DNA from: JANXQG01 sp963709175
GTDB lineage: Bacteria > Planctomycetota > Planctomycetia > Pirellulales > Thermoguttaceae
Assembly (NCBI GenBank): GCA_963709175.1
Contig: CAVPVK010000008.1
Location: 62,001-126,000 of the forward strand
Direction: 5' to 3'
Length of the DNA stretch: 64,000 bases
The notes beneath the pieces are model-generated. The model saw nothing but the letters and a program-made list of their open reading frames with translations. It did no database searches and was not told where the DNA came from. The translations under genes and the position numbers were made by a program. Below are positions 53,323-62,414 of this stretch, piece by piece; position 1 is the stretch's first letter; every line of letters starts with the position of its first letter.

Positions 53323-54262
53323 CAAGAAATCGCGTGAGCAAACGAGTCTGGAGGTCATGCTCATCCTGATCTGCCTGGGACTGTGCTGCCTGCTCCACAG
53401 CGTGGGTTGTTACCGCCTGGTCGTGCTCAACCTCTTCTTTCTGCCGGTCGTGCTGGCAGCATTCTTCCTGGGGCGGTATCGTGCGGGAATTCTGGCGGTG
53501 CTGTGCGTCGTCAGCGCGGCGGTGGTCGTGGCGCTGGATCTGGACACCCGCACGGCCATCGGCTCGCCCCTGGCCATCGGGCTGGCCCTCACGACCTGGG
53601 GAGCCGCCATGGGCATTAATGCAATCTTCGTGGGGACCGTAAGCGACGAGCGGAATTCCAAGATCGAGGAGTTGCACGACGCCTATCTGGGCGTGGTTGA
53701 GGTGCTGGCCCAGTACCTCAACAACGCCGATCCGCGGCTGGGCGACCGCGCGGCGAAGCTGGCCGAAATCAGCCAGAAAGTGGCTTTCCAGATGCGATTG
53801 TCGCGCAAGGAGATCGACGACATCCGCGTGGCGGCCCTGCTGCAGGACATCGACAATCTGGAAGTAACCGCGCGGGTCATCCGCAAGGCGGTGGGCGATG
53901 TCGCTCACTCCCAGCGCGGCCGCCGCCTGGAGACCACGTTCAACGGCAGCGAGTTGGTACAATCACTTGGCGCAGTACTCACCGGCGCCTTGCCCCTGTT
54001 GGTCCGGCCGAGCGACTGCCTGGCGACGCAAACGGAAGACGAATCGGCCGGCGGCAGTTTGCCGCTGGGGGCACAGATCATCCGCACGGCACGGAGCTAT
54101 GTCTTCTTCTTGTGCCAGGACCCCAGCATTACCAGTCCCTTGGACGCAGTCGCTGCGCTGCGGGACGATATGGAAGGCGACCATCATCCGGCCGTCCTGC
54201 ATGCCCTCGAGCAGGTCGTGCTCCAGTCGGCCGACGTCGCCGCGCTGCACGCCGGCACTTGA
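53315..54262 (+). CDS. Membrane protein with degenerate HD-type domain
   Basis: A 315-residue protein starting MLSKKSREQTSLEV (53315), with a GGAG site 7 nt before and an 8-nt overlap with the HD-GYP stop. Four hydrophobic segments (LILICLGLCCLLHSVGCYRL, LNLFFLPVVLAAFFLG, AGILAVLCVVSAAVVVAL, LAIGLALTTWGAAMGINAIF) resemble a MASE-type sensor. The soluble part looks like an HD-GYP relative (VEVLAQYLNNADPRLGDRAA then DIRVAALLQDIDNLEVTARV), but the HD pair appears as QD, so the metal site is broken. It is probably a non-catalytic partner or sensor for the adjacent HD-GYP protein. Confidence 0.68.
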   Translation: MLSKKSREQTSLEVMLILICLGLCCLLHSVGCYRLVVLNLFFLPVVLAAFFLGRYRAGILAVLCVVSAAVVVALDLDTRTAIGSPLAIGLALTTWGAAMGINAIFVGTVSDERNSKIEELHDAYLGVVEVLAQYLNNADPRLGDRAAKLAEISQKVAFQMRLSRKEIDDIRVAALLQDIDNLEVTARVIRKAVGDVAHSQRGRRLETTFNGSELVQSLGAVLTGALPLLVRPSDCLATQTEDESAGGSLPLGAQIIRTARSYVFFLCQDPSITSPLDAVAALRDDMEGDHHPAVLHALEQVVLQSADVAALHAGT

Positions 54263-54380
54263 TCTGGGCTGTCAGCCGCATTTGTTACAAACCCGTTACC
54301 CTACGGGCGGGGACTTCCGGCTAGAATGGCAATGTCGGCGGTAAGATCCGTCACGCAACATTCTCTCCGGAGGTCCCATC

Positions 54381-56051
54381 ATGCTTTCTCGCGTTCCCTA
54401 TCGACAAGCTCTCGCGTCCCTAGCTAAACCGGCGTTCCTGCTAACGCTGGGCTGTGCGGTATTGGCAGTCTGCTCGGCCAAGATCCAGGCCGATCCGCCC
54501 GGCACAACACCTGCGGCCAAGGCCGACGATGAAAATCCTCACGTGTGGAAACCGAGGATCCGCTCGGTCGCCGTTTTCAAGAACGGCCTGGGCTTCTTCA
54601 TGCGCGAAGGCGAGACGCAGCTTCGCGATGGCTGGTGCGTGACCGAGCAGGTGCCTCCGGCCGCCTTCGGCACTCTGGCGATCTACTCCCGCAACGACAA
54701 GGAAACGGTCGATATCGTCGGCTCGGGGCCGGGCGAGGTGGTCGAGTTTGACGGCCGCGACGCCGCCAAGGACGTGGCCACCCGTCGCGCACGACTGGAT
54801 GCCGCCAAGTTTCTCAAGGTCCAGTTAAGCTATAAGCACAAAGGCAAGGATTTAACCGCCGCCGGAAAGCTTGCGTCCGTCGGCCCGGAGTTCGTCGTCC
54901 TGGAGAACGAAGCCCAGGACTTCGCCGTGCCGCTGGACGGCATCACGCGGCTGCAGGTGCTGGAACTCCCCCTGCGAATCCACGTCGCCGGCAGTGGCGA
55001 CAAACCGGTTGTCAAGCCGTCGCTGGGCATGGCCTATCTCCGTCAGGGCATCACCTGGATTCCCGATTACACACTGAAGGTCATCGACGACGACTCGGCC
55101 GAGCTGACGCTACGTGGCACGCTGGTCAATGAAGCCGAAGACCTCATCCACAGCGACGTTCACCTGGTGGTCGGCGTACCGCATTTCGTGCACACCGGAT
55201 ACCTCGCGCCCCTGGCGGTGGGACAAGTGATTCGCTCCATCGGCGCCGCAGTGGGAAATTTGGGCGTGCCGCCGGGCATCCAGTCCCAGATGATGAACCG
55301 CGCGGCCATCGTTCGCAACGACAACAACTGGAACGGCAACACGGCGCAACAGTTCGAGCAGCCGGGTGTGGTCGAACGGGCAGCCGACGCGGGCGGCGGC
55401 GACCTGGCCCGGGCCATGGGCAATCTGCCGCAACTCGACGGCACGGCGGCCACCGATTACACGGTCTATACGAAGAACGACCTCACGCTCCGCCGCGGCG
55501 AGAAGGCGATCCTCACTCTCTTCGTCAAGAAGATCAAGTACACGCACATTTACCGCTGGTCGCCGCCGCAAGCCATGGAGCATTCGCTGGTCCTCTTGAA
55601 CCAGACCACTTCTGCCTGGACGACCGGCCCCTGCCTTGCCCTTAACGAGGACCAGCCTCTGAGCGAGGACCTGCTCAAGTACACGCCCAAAGGCGGCCGC
55701 GGCGAGCTGCCGGTGACCGCCGCGATCAATGTGGCCAACGACAAGTCAGAACGTGAGCTCGATCGCAAGCTCAAGTCCTATTCGCCGCAAACGAATGTCA
55801 ATTTCGATCTGGTCACTCTGGAAGGCAAGCTCAAGCTCCGCAACTACGAAAAGCGAACCGTCGATATTGTGATCACCAATCCCGTAAGCGGCAAGCCGCT
55901 GAATGCCGATTCCAACGGTACCCTGTCCATCGACTCCAGCAAACTCCGCTTGCTCGAGCGCGAAGGGAGTGTACACTGGAAGTTACGGCTTGAGCCCGGC
56001 GAGGAGAAGACGCTCAGCTACCAGTACGAACGCTACGTGCCGTCGAACTAA
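54381..56051 (+). CDS. Secreted DUF4139-like protein
   Basis: A 556-residue secreted protein with a signal peptide (AFLLTLGCAVLAVCSAKIQA). The middle and C-terminus match the layout of DUF4139 (mucoidy inhibitor MuiA-like) proteins: RIRSVAVFKNGLGFFMREGE near the start, GMAYLRQGITWIPDYTLKVI, ELTLRGTLVNEAEDLIHSDV, and the final LRLEPGEEKTLSYQYERYV. In between there is a Gly/Asn/Ala-rich low-complexity stretch (about 300-345, NDNNWNGNTAQQ). Function in planctomycetes is unknown; a surface or envelope role is likely. It lies 330 nt before a two-component pair. Confidence 0.72.
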   Translation: MLSRVPYRQALASLAKPAFLLTLGCAVLAVCSAKIQADPPGTTPAAKADDENPHVWKPRIRSVAVFKNGLGFFMREGETQLRDGWCVTEQVPPAAFGTLAIYSRNDKETVDIVGSGPGEVVEFDGRDAAKDVATRRARLDAAKFLKVQLSYKHKGKDLTAAGKLASVGPEFVVLENEAQDFAVPLDGITRLQVLELPLRIHVAGSGDKPVVKPSLGMAYLRQGITWIPDYTLKVIDDDSAELTLRGTLVNEAEDLIHSDVHLVVGVPHFVHTGYLAPLAVGQVIRSIGAAVGNLGVPPGIQSQMMNRAAIVRNDNNWNGNTAQQFEQPGVVERAADAGGGDLARAMGNLPQLDGTAATDYTVYTKNDLTLRRGEKAILTLFVKKIKYTHIYRWSPPQAMEHSLVLLNQTTSAWTTGPCLALNEDQPLSEDLLKYTPKGGRGELPVTAAINVANDKSERELDRKLKSYSPQTNVNFDLVTLEGKLKLRNYEKRTVDIVITNPVSGKPLNADSNGTLSIDSSKLRLLEREGSVHWKLRLEPGEEKTLSYQYERYVPSN

Positions 56052-56080
56052 TGAGACGAAATGCGCACTCCCCTCGCCCG

Positions 56081-56185
56081 CCTGCTGTACTCAGCAGGAT
56101 GGGAGGGGGGCAGGGGGTGAGGGCTTTTCGGCAGGCGCGGCAACACAGCCGTCACCCTAACCCTCTCCCGGAGGGAGAAGGGACC
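56081..56185. repeat. Composite hairpin repeat, second copy
   Basis: CCTGCTGTACTCAGCAGG (56081-56098) is a hairpin matching the one at 29885. It is followed by a G-rich run (GGGAGGGGGGCAGGGGG) and then CCCTAACCCTCTCCCGG and AGGGAGAAGGGA (to about 56183), related to the second module at 29934. The repeat occupies the leader of the response regulator gene. Confidence 0.55.
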
Positions 56186-56197
56186 AGAAAGGCAGCC

Positions 56198-56914
56198 ATG
56201 ACTACGCGGCAGCGCATTTTGACCATCGAGGACGATCCCGCGATCCGTCGCGGGATCGTCGACGCGCTGCGTTTTGCCGGTTATGAGCCGCTGGAGGCCG
56301 CCCGCGGCCAACAGGGATTGAAAATGGCTCGGGAAAGGGAGTTCGATCTCCTGCTCTTGGACCTCGTGCTGCCCGAGTGCGACGGCATGTTCATTCTCCG
56401 CGAAGTTCGCAAGGTGCGGCCGACGCTGCCGGTCATTATCCTCACGGCCCGGGGCGACGAAGGCGATCGGATCCAGGGGCTGGGCGAAGGGGCCGACGAT
56501 TACGTGGTCAAGCCGTTCAGCGTGAAAGAACTGTTGGCCCGCGTGGCGGCGGTGCTCCGTCGCAGCCCGCAACGGCCAAGCGATATTACGGAGTTCGCGC
56601 TGCCGTCGGGCATCGTCGACTTGGATCGCCGCGAGGTCCGCTTTGCCGACGGGCGCCGCACGGAGCTTTCCGAACGGGAGGCCGAGCTGTTCCGCTACCT
56701 GGCGGTGCACTCCGGCCGGGCCATCTCCCGCGAGGAGCTGTTGGCGAACGTCTGGCGGATCAATCCCCAGGGACTTCCCACGCGGACCATCGACATGCAC
56801 ATTGCCCGGCTGCGCGAGAAGCTGGGCGATACCTTGGAAGAACCGTGCGTGCTTTTGACGGTCCGCGGCCAGGGATATATGGTGGCATCCCCACCGTCCT
56901 ACGCAAAGTCATGA
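56198..56914 (+). CDS. OmpR-family response regulator
   Basis: A 238-residue DNA-binding response regulator. Receiver domain 1-120: acid pair E11-D12-D13 (ILTIEDDPAIRRG), phospho-Asp D55 (LLLLDLVLPECDGM), Thr/Ser switch in VIILTARGDEGD and Lys in DDYVVKPFSVKEL. Winged-helix output domain 140-235 (ELSEREAELFRYLAVHSGRA; LPTRTIDMHIARLREKLGD; LLTVRGQGYMVA). The start at 56198 (MTTRQRILTI) is the first codon of the receiver; the upstream open frame only reads the repeat. The kinase gene begins 13 nt after its stop, so this is a cognate pair. Confidence 0.92.
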   Translation: MTTRQRILTIEDDPAIRRGIVDALRFAGYEPLEAARGQQGLKMAREREFDLLLLDLVLPECDGMFILREVRKVRPTLPVIILTARGDEGDRIQGLGEGADDYVVKPFSVKELLARVAAVLRRSPQRPSDITEFALPSGIVDLDRREVRFADGRRTELSEREAELFRYLAVHSGRAISREELLANVWRINPQGLPTRTIDMHIARLREKLGDTLEEPCVLLTVRGQGYMVASPPSYAKS

Positions 56915-56927
56915 GTAGACGCTTTCC

Positions 56928-58694
56928 ATGAAACGCACCTGGTTTGTTTGGATCGGCTTCGCGTTGTGCATTGCGCTCACGGCGGCCGCCATGACATGGA
57001 CGACGTGCGCCGTTGTTCGGGCCGATCGCGCCGAGGCCGAGGCCCAGCGTCAGGCCGCCCTGGAAGAGACGGTTCGCCTGGCCCTCTGGCGGGCGGACGC
57101 TACGCTCGCTCCGCTGGTCGCGCAAGAGAGTCTGGCGCCCTGGTTCGCCTATCGGCCGTTCCTGCCGAACCGGCAACCGTCGCCCTTTCTCGCTGCCGAG
57201 ACCCCGCACGTGCTGGTCCATTTTCAGTTCGAGCTTGACGGGCGGATTACTTCGCCCGAGGTCCCGCCGCCAGAGAGCCGCCGCCTCGTCGCCACCGCGC
57301 TCTCCGCTGAGCGGATCCGCGCAGCGGAGCGTCAGCTCGCTCGCCTGGCAGCCGTGATTACCCGCCGGCAACTCGCGGCGATCCTTCCTCAGCCGGTGGC
57401 GGAATCGGCACAGGTCGTTGTGGGATTGCCGAACCAATCCCCGCAGCAACGAGCGCCAAATCGTCTCGCGGAGTCCCGCCAGAATTTCGGGCAGCAGGCC
57501 CAAAACGAGTTCAACGCCCGAAACAATGCAATCTACAACAACGGTAACTTCAGCAACACCAACGACTCCCAGTTTCTGGGCTCTGGCAATCCCTTGTCCA
57601 ACGCCGACGTCCGCGGCGTGCCGATGACACCGCTCTGGGTCGATGACAACCTGATCCTGGCGCGTCGCGTTTCGCCTGCCGGACGGGAATTCGTGCAGGG
57701 CTGTCTTTTGGATTGGAGGGGCATTCGCGGTTTGCTTACTGACGTGGTCAGCGATCTCTTGCCAGCCGCCGGTTTCGAGCCGGCGCCGAGTCAGGCGGCC
57801 ATCGAGCCTTCGCGCATGTTGGCTGCCCTGCCGCTACGGATCGTGCCGGGCGAACTATCGGCGGACGTTGCGCCGGCACTCTCACCGATGCTGCTTTCGC
57901 TGCTGGTGGCCTGGGCCTGCATGTTGGCGACGGCCGTGGCCGTGGCCTGCCTTCTGGCAGGCATCATTCGCCTGAGCAATCGTCGCGCTTCCTTCGTCAC
58001 GGCCGTTACGCACGAGTTGCGGACCCCGCTGACTACTTTCCAGATGTACGTGGAAATGCTGGTCGAAAACATGGTGCCGGATGAGCAGCAGCACCGGCAG
58101 TACCTCAAGACCTTGCAGGCCGAGACCTCACGGTTGACGCACATGGTGGAGAACGTGCTGGCCTATGCCCGCTTGGAGCGGGGCCGCGCGGACGGCCGCA
58201 TCGAGTCGATCGCGCTAGGACAACTCCTCGACCGCGTACTGGGCCGCCTGGTTCAGCGGGCCGAATCAGCAGGCATGGAGATCGTGGTAGCGGGCGAACC
58301 CGCCGCCCGGCAGCAGAATGTCCAAGCGAATGTCTCGGCCGTGGAGCAGGTATTGTTCAACCTGGTCGATAATGCCTGCAAGTATGCCGCCGGCGCGGAA
58401 GACAAGCGGATTCAGGTGGAACTGCGATCGCTGGTTGACGGCGCGGAGATCTCCGTCCGCGACCACGGTCCGGGCCTTTCCCCTCCGCGGCGAAAAGGTT
58501 GGTTCCGCAGTTTCTCGAAATCCGCCCAGGAGGCGGCCCACTCAGCGCCCGGCATCGGGCTTGGCCTGGCCCTCAGCCGCCGTTTGGCCCGTCACATGGG
58601 TGGTGAGTTGCGATTGGACTCGGGCGAAGGCGAGGGTGCCTGCTTTGTGCTGGCGCTGAAAGCACCGCGCTTGGGATCAACTTCCGCCCACTAA
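56928..58694 (+). CDS. Membrane sensor histidine kinase with Asn-rich sensor loop
   Basis: A 588-residue inner-membrane kinase, partner of the preceding regulator. First helix at about 5-30 (WIGFALCIALTAAAMTWTTC), then a periplasmic sensor region of about 290 residues that includes an Asn-rich low-complexity stretch (NEFNARNNAIYNNGNFSNTN), a second helix (LLSLLVAWACMLATAVAVAC), then HisKA with the phospho-His in FVTAVTHELRTPLTTFQMYV and a HATPase domain (VLFNLVDNACKYA; VRDHGPGLSP; GIGLGLALSRRLARHMGG). All kinase boxes are present. The sensed signal is unknown. The C-terminus is 22 nt from the convergent DUF2961 gene. Confidence 0.9.
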   Translation: MKRTWFVWIGFALCIALTAAAMTWTTCAVVRADRAEAEAQRQAALEETVRLALWRADATLAPLVAQESLAPWFAYRPFLPNRQPSPFLAAETPHVLVHFQFELDGRITSPEVPPPESRRLVATALSAERIRAAERQLARLAAVITRRQLAAILPQPVAESAQVVVGLPNQSPQQRAPNRLAESRQNFGQQAQNEFNARNNAIYNNGNFSNTNDSQFLGSGNPLSNADVRGVPMTPLWVDDNLILARRVSPAGREFVQGCLLDWRGIRGLLTDVVSDLLPAAGFEPAPSQAAIEPSRMLAALPLRIVPGELSADVAPALSPMLLSLLVAWACMLATAVAVACLLAGIIRLSNRRASFVTAVTHELRTPLTTFQMYVEMLVENMVPDEQQHRQYLKTLQAETSRLTHMVENVLAYARLERGRADGRIESIALGQLLDRVLGRLVQRAESAGMEIVVAGEPAARQQNVQANVSAVEQVLFNLVDNACKYAAGAEDKRIQVELRSLVDGAEISVRDHGPGLSPPRRKGWFRSFSKSAQEAAHSAPGIGLGLALSRRLARHMGGELRLDSGEGEGACFVLALKAPRLGSTSAH

Positions 58695-58716
58695 CGACGG
58701 GCTTCGAACCGTTCTT

Positions 58717-59785
58717 TTAACGTCCCGCTGCCGGCGGCATCGCCGGGTAAGCGGCGTGAGGCTCCGTTTGGTACCAGTAGCACACGCTGGAAAACTCGAG
58801 TTCGCTGCCCGACCGCCCATAGGTGCGGGCGAATTGCGGGTCCTCGTTCTTGCCAAAGCCGATCGTCACGCGCAACGACTTTTCAAAGCGGATGGCGTCG
58901 CTGATGAAGAAGCGGTATGCGGCCGCCCCGTTCTTGAAGGGGAACCAACCGGTGAGGGCGAAAAAACTCTCCTCGGACGGGAAACCCCAACTGAAGCCGA
59001 AAGAATCTTCCAGCCCCTGAAACTCGAGGGACGGCTCGGCCTCGCCGTCGATGAAGAACTTCTCGTTCTCGTCCACCGGATAGCCCTGAGCTTGCCCGGC
59101 CGTGCGGACAGTCACGTTCCAACCGATGAACTTGCCGTTCCCCTTGGCCTCCAGCGCGGTGTAATCGCGACTTCCCCAGCAACAGCACCTCCTTTCGCCA
59201 GTGGGCGTGGAAGTAGCCCGCGTTCTCGGGCACCTTCGCCAAGGTGCGATAAGTGACGTAGCTGTAACAGGGCATCATCGACCACAACTCCCTGCCGGGC
59301 TGCACCGGTCCGTCATAGACCAGTTCCACCCGGGCCGACTTGCGGAAAGGCATGGCAAAGTAGGCGTTGAAGCCGCGGTTCTTGTTGACCAGGGCCGTGC
59401 GAACGGTAGACCGCAGCCCGGCCGGGTCGCAGAAGAAATCGACCAACGGACAGTCGACGCTGGGGTTCGTCTCGCCGTCCCAGTAGGCCCGCAACAGCAG
59501 GTCCCGCCCTAGCGTGTAACGCTTGGATTGATCGATGGCCTTCTCGGGCAGGGCGAAGTGGATCATCGTGATCACGGCCGGCCCCTGGACCTCGGCCACA
59601 ACGACACGCCGCGAGGTTGTGAATTGTTTGCTGCTGGGGTTTTCTCCCCAGAGGGCATTCTGTGCGGCTGTCCTGCCCGGCTGCAATGTGGCCAACTCGA
59701 GCGGGTCAAGCGGCTGGGCAAGGGCCGGGAAGACGAACGAGGACAGACACAGCAGGGCAAGCGAGCCGATTCGTGGTGCAGTCAT
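58717..59785 (-). CDS. Secreted DUF2961 family protein, one frame break
   Basis: A signal peptide (GSLALLCLSSFVFPALAQ) leads a beta-rich protein of the DUF2961 family, thought to be a carbohydrate-active enzyme (some members are difructose-anhydride or arabinan hydrolases). Landmarks: DPLELATLQPGRTAAQNALW; VITMIHFALPEKAIDQSKRY; LLLRAYWDGETNPSVDCPLV, then DFFCDP; then, after a shift near 59170, RDYTALEAKGNGKFIGWNVT, EKFFIDGEAEPSLEFQGLED and FGFSWGFPSE. One extra T (AAGTCGCGAT for AAGCGCGAT) explains the break. Restored length is about 355 residues. The ATG at 59785 has AGGG 8 nt upstream. Confidence 0.8.
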
Positions 59786-60282
59786 AGAGGTCCCTTTCAT
59801 GAGAGTGGGGTGGGGCTTGACTCCAGCCGGCGTTTGACGTTTTTGACAGATCGCCCGGGCACGGCTGGCGAATTCCGATGCAGTCTAGATTTTGCCACGT
59901 TCGATGGCAAGCTGCCAAGGAAACTTCCGACGGGCTTTGAAACGATTGAAAGCGGCCAGCGGGCGCGCTGCACCGAGACCTGCTTTGACGGATGATCCAT
60001 CCCGTGGACGACTGGAGGCAGTGCAAGTTGACGGCAGGAATACCCTAAAGAGTGGGCGATTTCCCCCCCGATTCGGGGCAACTCCAGCGTCCACTGGAAC
60101 GCCCCGTTGCCGCCGGCTACAATTTATGACATCATCAAAGACGCGCCAAACCGGGATGCTTGCATGGACTTTATTCGGCATCTTTCTAACGCCACCGCCA
60201 ACGCATGCCGGGGACGAGTCGGCAAGCGCTTCGAGGGGAGTTTTCTGCCATTGATCCGCCTCTCGCCGGGAAAGGGGGAATT
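59786..60282. other. Divergent intergenic region before the Kai operon
   Basis: About 500 nt between the DUF2961 and kaiC genes. It should contain promoters for both. Short open frames on both strands have no recognisable product. AAAGGGGGAA lies just before the kaiC ATG. I see no clear RNA gene or CRISPR. Confidence 0.45.
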
Positions 60283-62043
60283 ATGAGCACCGGCACATCG
60301 GCTCAAGCTCCGGCCGCCCGAAGTCTTCTCAAGACTCCAAGCGGAATTGCTGGGCTTGACGATATTACGCAAGGCGGGTTGCCAAAAGGGCGACCGACCC
60401 TGCTCTGCGGCAGTGCGGGCTGCGGCAAGACCCTCTTTGGAGTCGAATTCCTCGTTCGTGGCGCTACCCAGCAAAACGAACCGGGCGTCTTGATGGCGTT
60501 CGAAGAGACGGCGAAGGAACTAACGGAGAACGTCCTTTCTCTCGGTTTTGACCTCAATGCATTGGTCGAACAGAAGAAACTATCCATAGACTACGTGCAC
60601 GTCGAGCGGAGCGAGATCGAGGAGACCGGGGATTACGATCTGGACGGACTATTCATCCGCCTGGGCTACGCCATCGACTCCATCGCCGCCAAGCGCGTCG
60701 TGCTAGACACCATCGAGTCTCTTTTCTCCGGACTTTCCAATCAAGGCATCCTCCGCGCCGAGCTGCGGCGGTTATTCCGCTGGTTGAAAGAAAAAGGCGT
60801 GACCGCCGTCATCACCGCGGAGCGCGGCGACGGCAGCCTGACTCGCCAGGGCCTGGAGGAATATGTCTCCGACTGCGTGATCCTTCTGGATCATCGCGTG
60901 GCAGAGCAGATTTCCACCCGCCGGCTGCGGATCGTAAAGTATCGGGGTTCGATCCACGGTACGAACGAGTACCCATTCCTGATTGATGAAAAGGGCATCT
61001 CCGTTTTGCCGGTAACCTCGCTTGGGCTGCACCACGAGGTTTCCAACGAGCGGGTTTCCAGCGGAATTCTCCGGCTGGACAACATGCTCAGTGGACAGGG
61101 CTACTATCGCGGTTCCAGCGTGCTGGTGTCAGGCAGGGCGGGAAGCGGAAAAACGAGCGTGGCGGCGCACTTTGTCGATGCCGCTTGTCGCCGAGGCGAG
61201 CGGGCGATGTACTTTGCCTTCGAGGAATCCGAGAGCCAGTTGATTCGCAACATGCGGTCGATCGGCTTGGACCTGGAGCCGTGGACCAAGTGCGGCCTGT
61301 TGCGATTTCACACCACCCGGACTACGACGTACGGCCTGGAAATGCACCTGGCGACGATCCACAAGATGGTCGACGATTATCAACCCCTGGCGGTCGTGAT
61401 TGACCCGCTCAGCGACTTCACGTCGGCCGGCTCATCCAACGAGATCAAGGCTATGCTGATGCGGTTGCTCGATTTCTTCAAATCCCGGCAGATCACGGCG
61501 TTGTTCACCGATCTCACCAGCGGCGGCAGTCCCAGCGAGCAAACCGACGTGGGCGTATCTTCGCTGATGGACACATGGCTCTTGCTGCGCGAAGTCGAAT
61601 TGAGCGGAGAGCGCAATCGGAGCATGTACATTCTGAAGTCTCGCGGGATGGCTCATTCCAACCAACTGCGGGAGTTCCTCTTGACCGACCATGGAATCGA
61701 GTTGGTGGATGTCTACCTGGGGCCGGCGGGTGTGCTGACGGGCTCCGCCCGCTTAGCGCAGGAGTCCAAGGAGAAGGCTGAGGCCTTGGCTCGACAGCAA
61801 GAGATCGAGGCGCAACAATGCGAACTGGAACGCCAGCGGCAAGCCTTGGAAGCGCAAATCGCGGCGTTGCGGATGGAGTTCCAGGCCAAGGAAGAGCATC
61901 TTTCCCGCCTCATTTATCGACAGCAAGCCGAGGAAAAGCAGATTCTCCAGGACAGGAAAGCGATGGCGCAGAGTCGAAAATCGGATGCCGACGGCGATTC
62001 GGCCGCGCCTGCGGCCAAGACCCCGAAGGGAGGCAAATCATGA
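60283..62043 (+). CDS. kaiC: KaiC-family circadian/clock-type ATPase with coiled-coil tail
   Basis: A 586-residue double RecA-fold ATPase/autokinase. CI: Walker A G43-S-A-G-C-G-K-T50 and catalytic Glu pair in LMAFEETAKEL. CII: Walker A GRAGSGKTSVA and Glu pair in YFAFEESESQL. The position of the two autophosphorylation residues in cyanobacterial KaiC (Ser-Thr) reads VSSLMDTWLLL, that is Ser-Ser. The chain then keeps the KaiC pattern (LSGERNRSMYILKSRGMAHS; LREFLLTDHGIEL) and adds about 100 residues of coiled coil (QQCELERQRQALEAQIAALR) and a charged tail, in place of the short A-loop to which KaiA binds. No KaiA gene is present, which fits. The start has AAAGGGGGAA. It overlaps kaiB as ATGA. 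Confidence 0.92.
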   Translation: MSTGTSAQAPAARSLLKTPSGIAGLDDITQGGLPKGRPTLLCGSAGCGKTLFGVEFLVRGATQQNEPGVLMAFEETAKELTENVLSLGFDLNALVEQKKLSIDYVHVERSEIEETGDYDLDGLFIRLGYAIDSIAAKRVVLDTIESLFSGLSNQGILRAELRRLFRWLKEKGVTAVITAERGDGSLTRQGLEEYVSDCVILLDHRVAEQISTRRLRIVKYRGSIHGTNEYPFLIDEKGISVLPVTSLGLHHEVSNERVSSGILRLDNMLSGQGYYRGSSVLVSGRAGSGKTSVAAHFVDAACRRGERAMYFAFEESESQLIRNMRSIGLDLEPWTKCGLLRFHTTRTTTYGLEMHLATIHKMVDDYQPLAVVIDPLSDFTSAGSSNEIKAMLMRLLDFFKSRQITALFTDLTSGGSPSEQTDVGVSSLMDTWLLLREVELSGERNRSMYILKSRGMAHSNQLREFLLTDHGIELVDVYLGPAGVLTGSARLAQESKEKAEALARQQEIEAQQCELERQRQALEAQIAALRMEFQAKEEHLSRLIYRQQAEEKQILQDRKAMAQSRKSDADGDSAAPAAKTPKGGKS

Positions 62044-62372
62044 CGCACCGCAAAGAGACAACCGATGCGGCTGCCGAACCGGCGAACGGCGAGGTATGGC
62101 ACCTGCGGCTCTATGTTGCCGGGCAGACGCCAAAGAGCATCGCCGCTTTCGCCAACCTCAAGCGAATTTGCGAGGCGCACATGCAAGGGCGTTACCGCGT
62201 CGAAGTGATTGATCTCATGGAACATCCGCAACTGGCCAAGGGCGACCAGATCCTTGCCATTCCCACATTGGTGCGGAAGCTGCCGGAACCGCTGAAGCGG
62301 ATCATCGGGGATTTGTCCAACGAGGAGCGAGTTCTGGTCGGACTGGACCTGCGGCCCGGAAATCCGTCCTGA
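62040..62372 (+). CDS. kaiB: KaiB-family protein, first copy
   Basis: A 110-residue thioredoxin-fold, fold-switching partner that binds KaiC. The core (WHLRLYVAGQTPKSIAAFAN, LKRICEAHMQGRYRVEVIDL, HPQLAKGDQILAIPTLVRKL, PEPLKRIIGDLSN) follows KaiB strand by strand, including the cis-Pro in IPTL. Its ATG overlaps the kaiC stop (ATGA), so the two are made in step. About 20 N-terminal residues are extra relative to cyanobacterial KaiB. Confidence 0.92.
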   Translation: MTHRKETTDAAAEPANGEVWHLRLYVAGQTPKSIAAFANLKRICEAHMQGRYRVEVIDLMEHPQLAKGDQILAIPTLVRKLPEPLKRIIGDLSNEERVLVGLDLRPGNPS

Positions 62373-62414
62373 TATTGCCAGGACCTTGCGCCTTTGCGCT
62401 AGTGAGAGAAGAAT

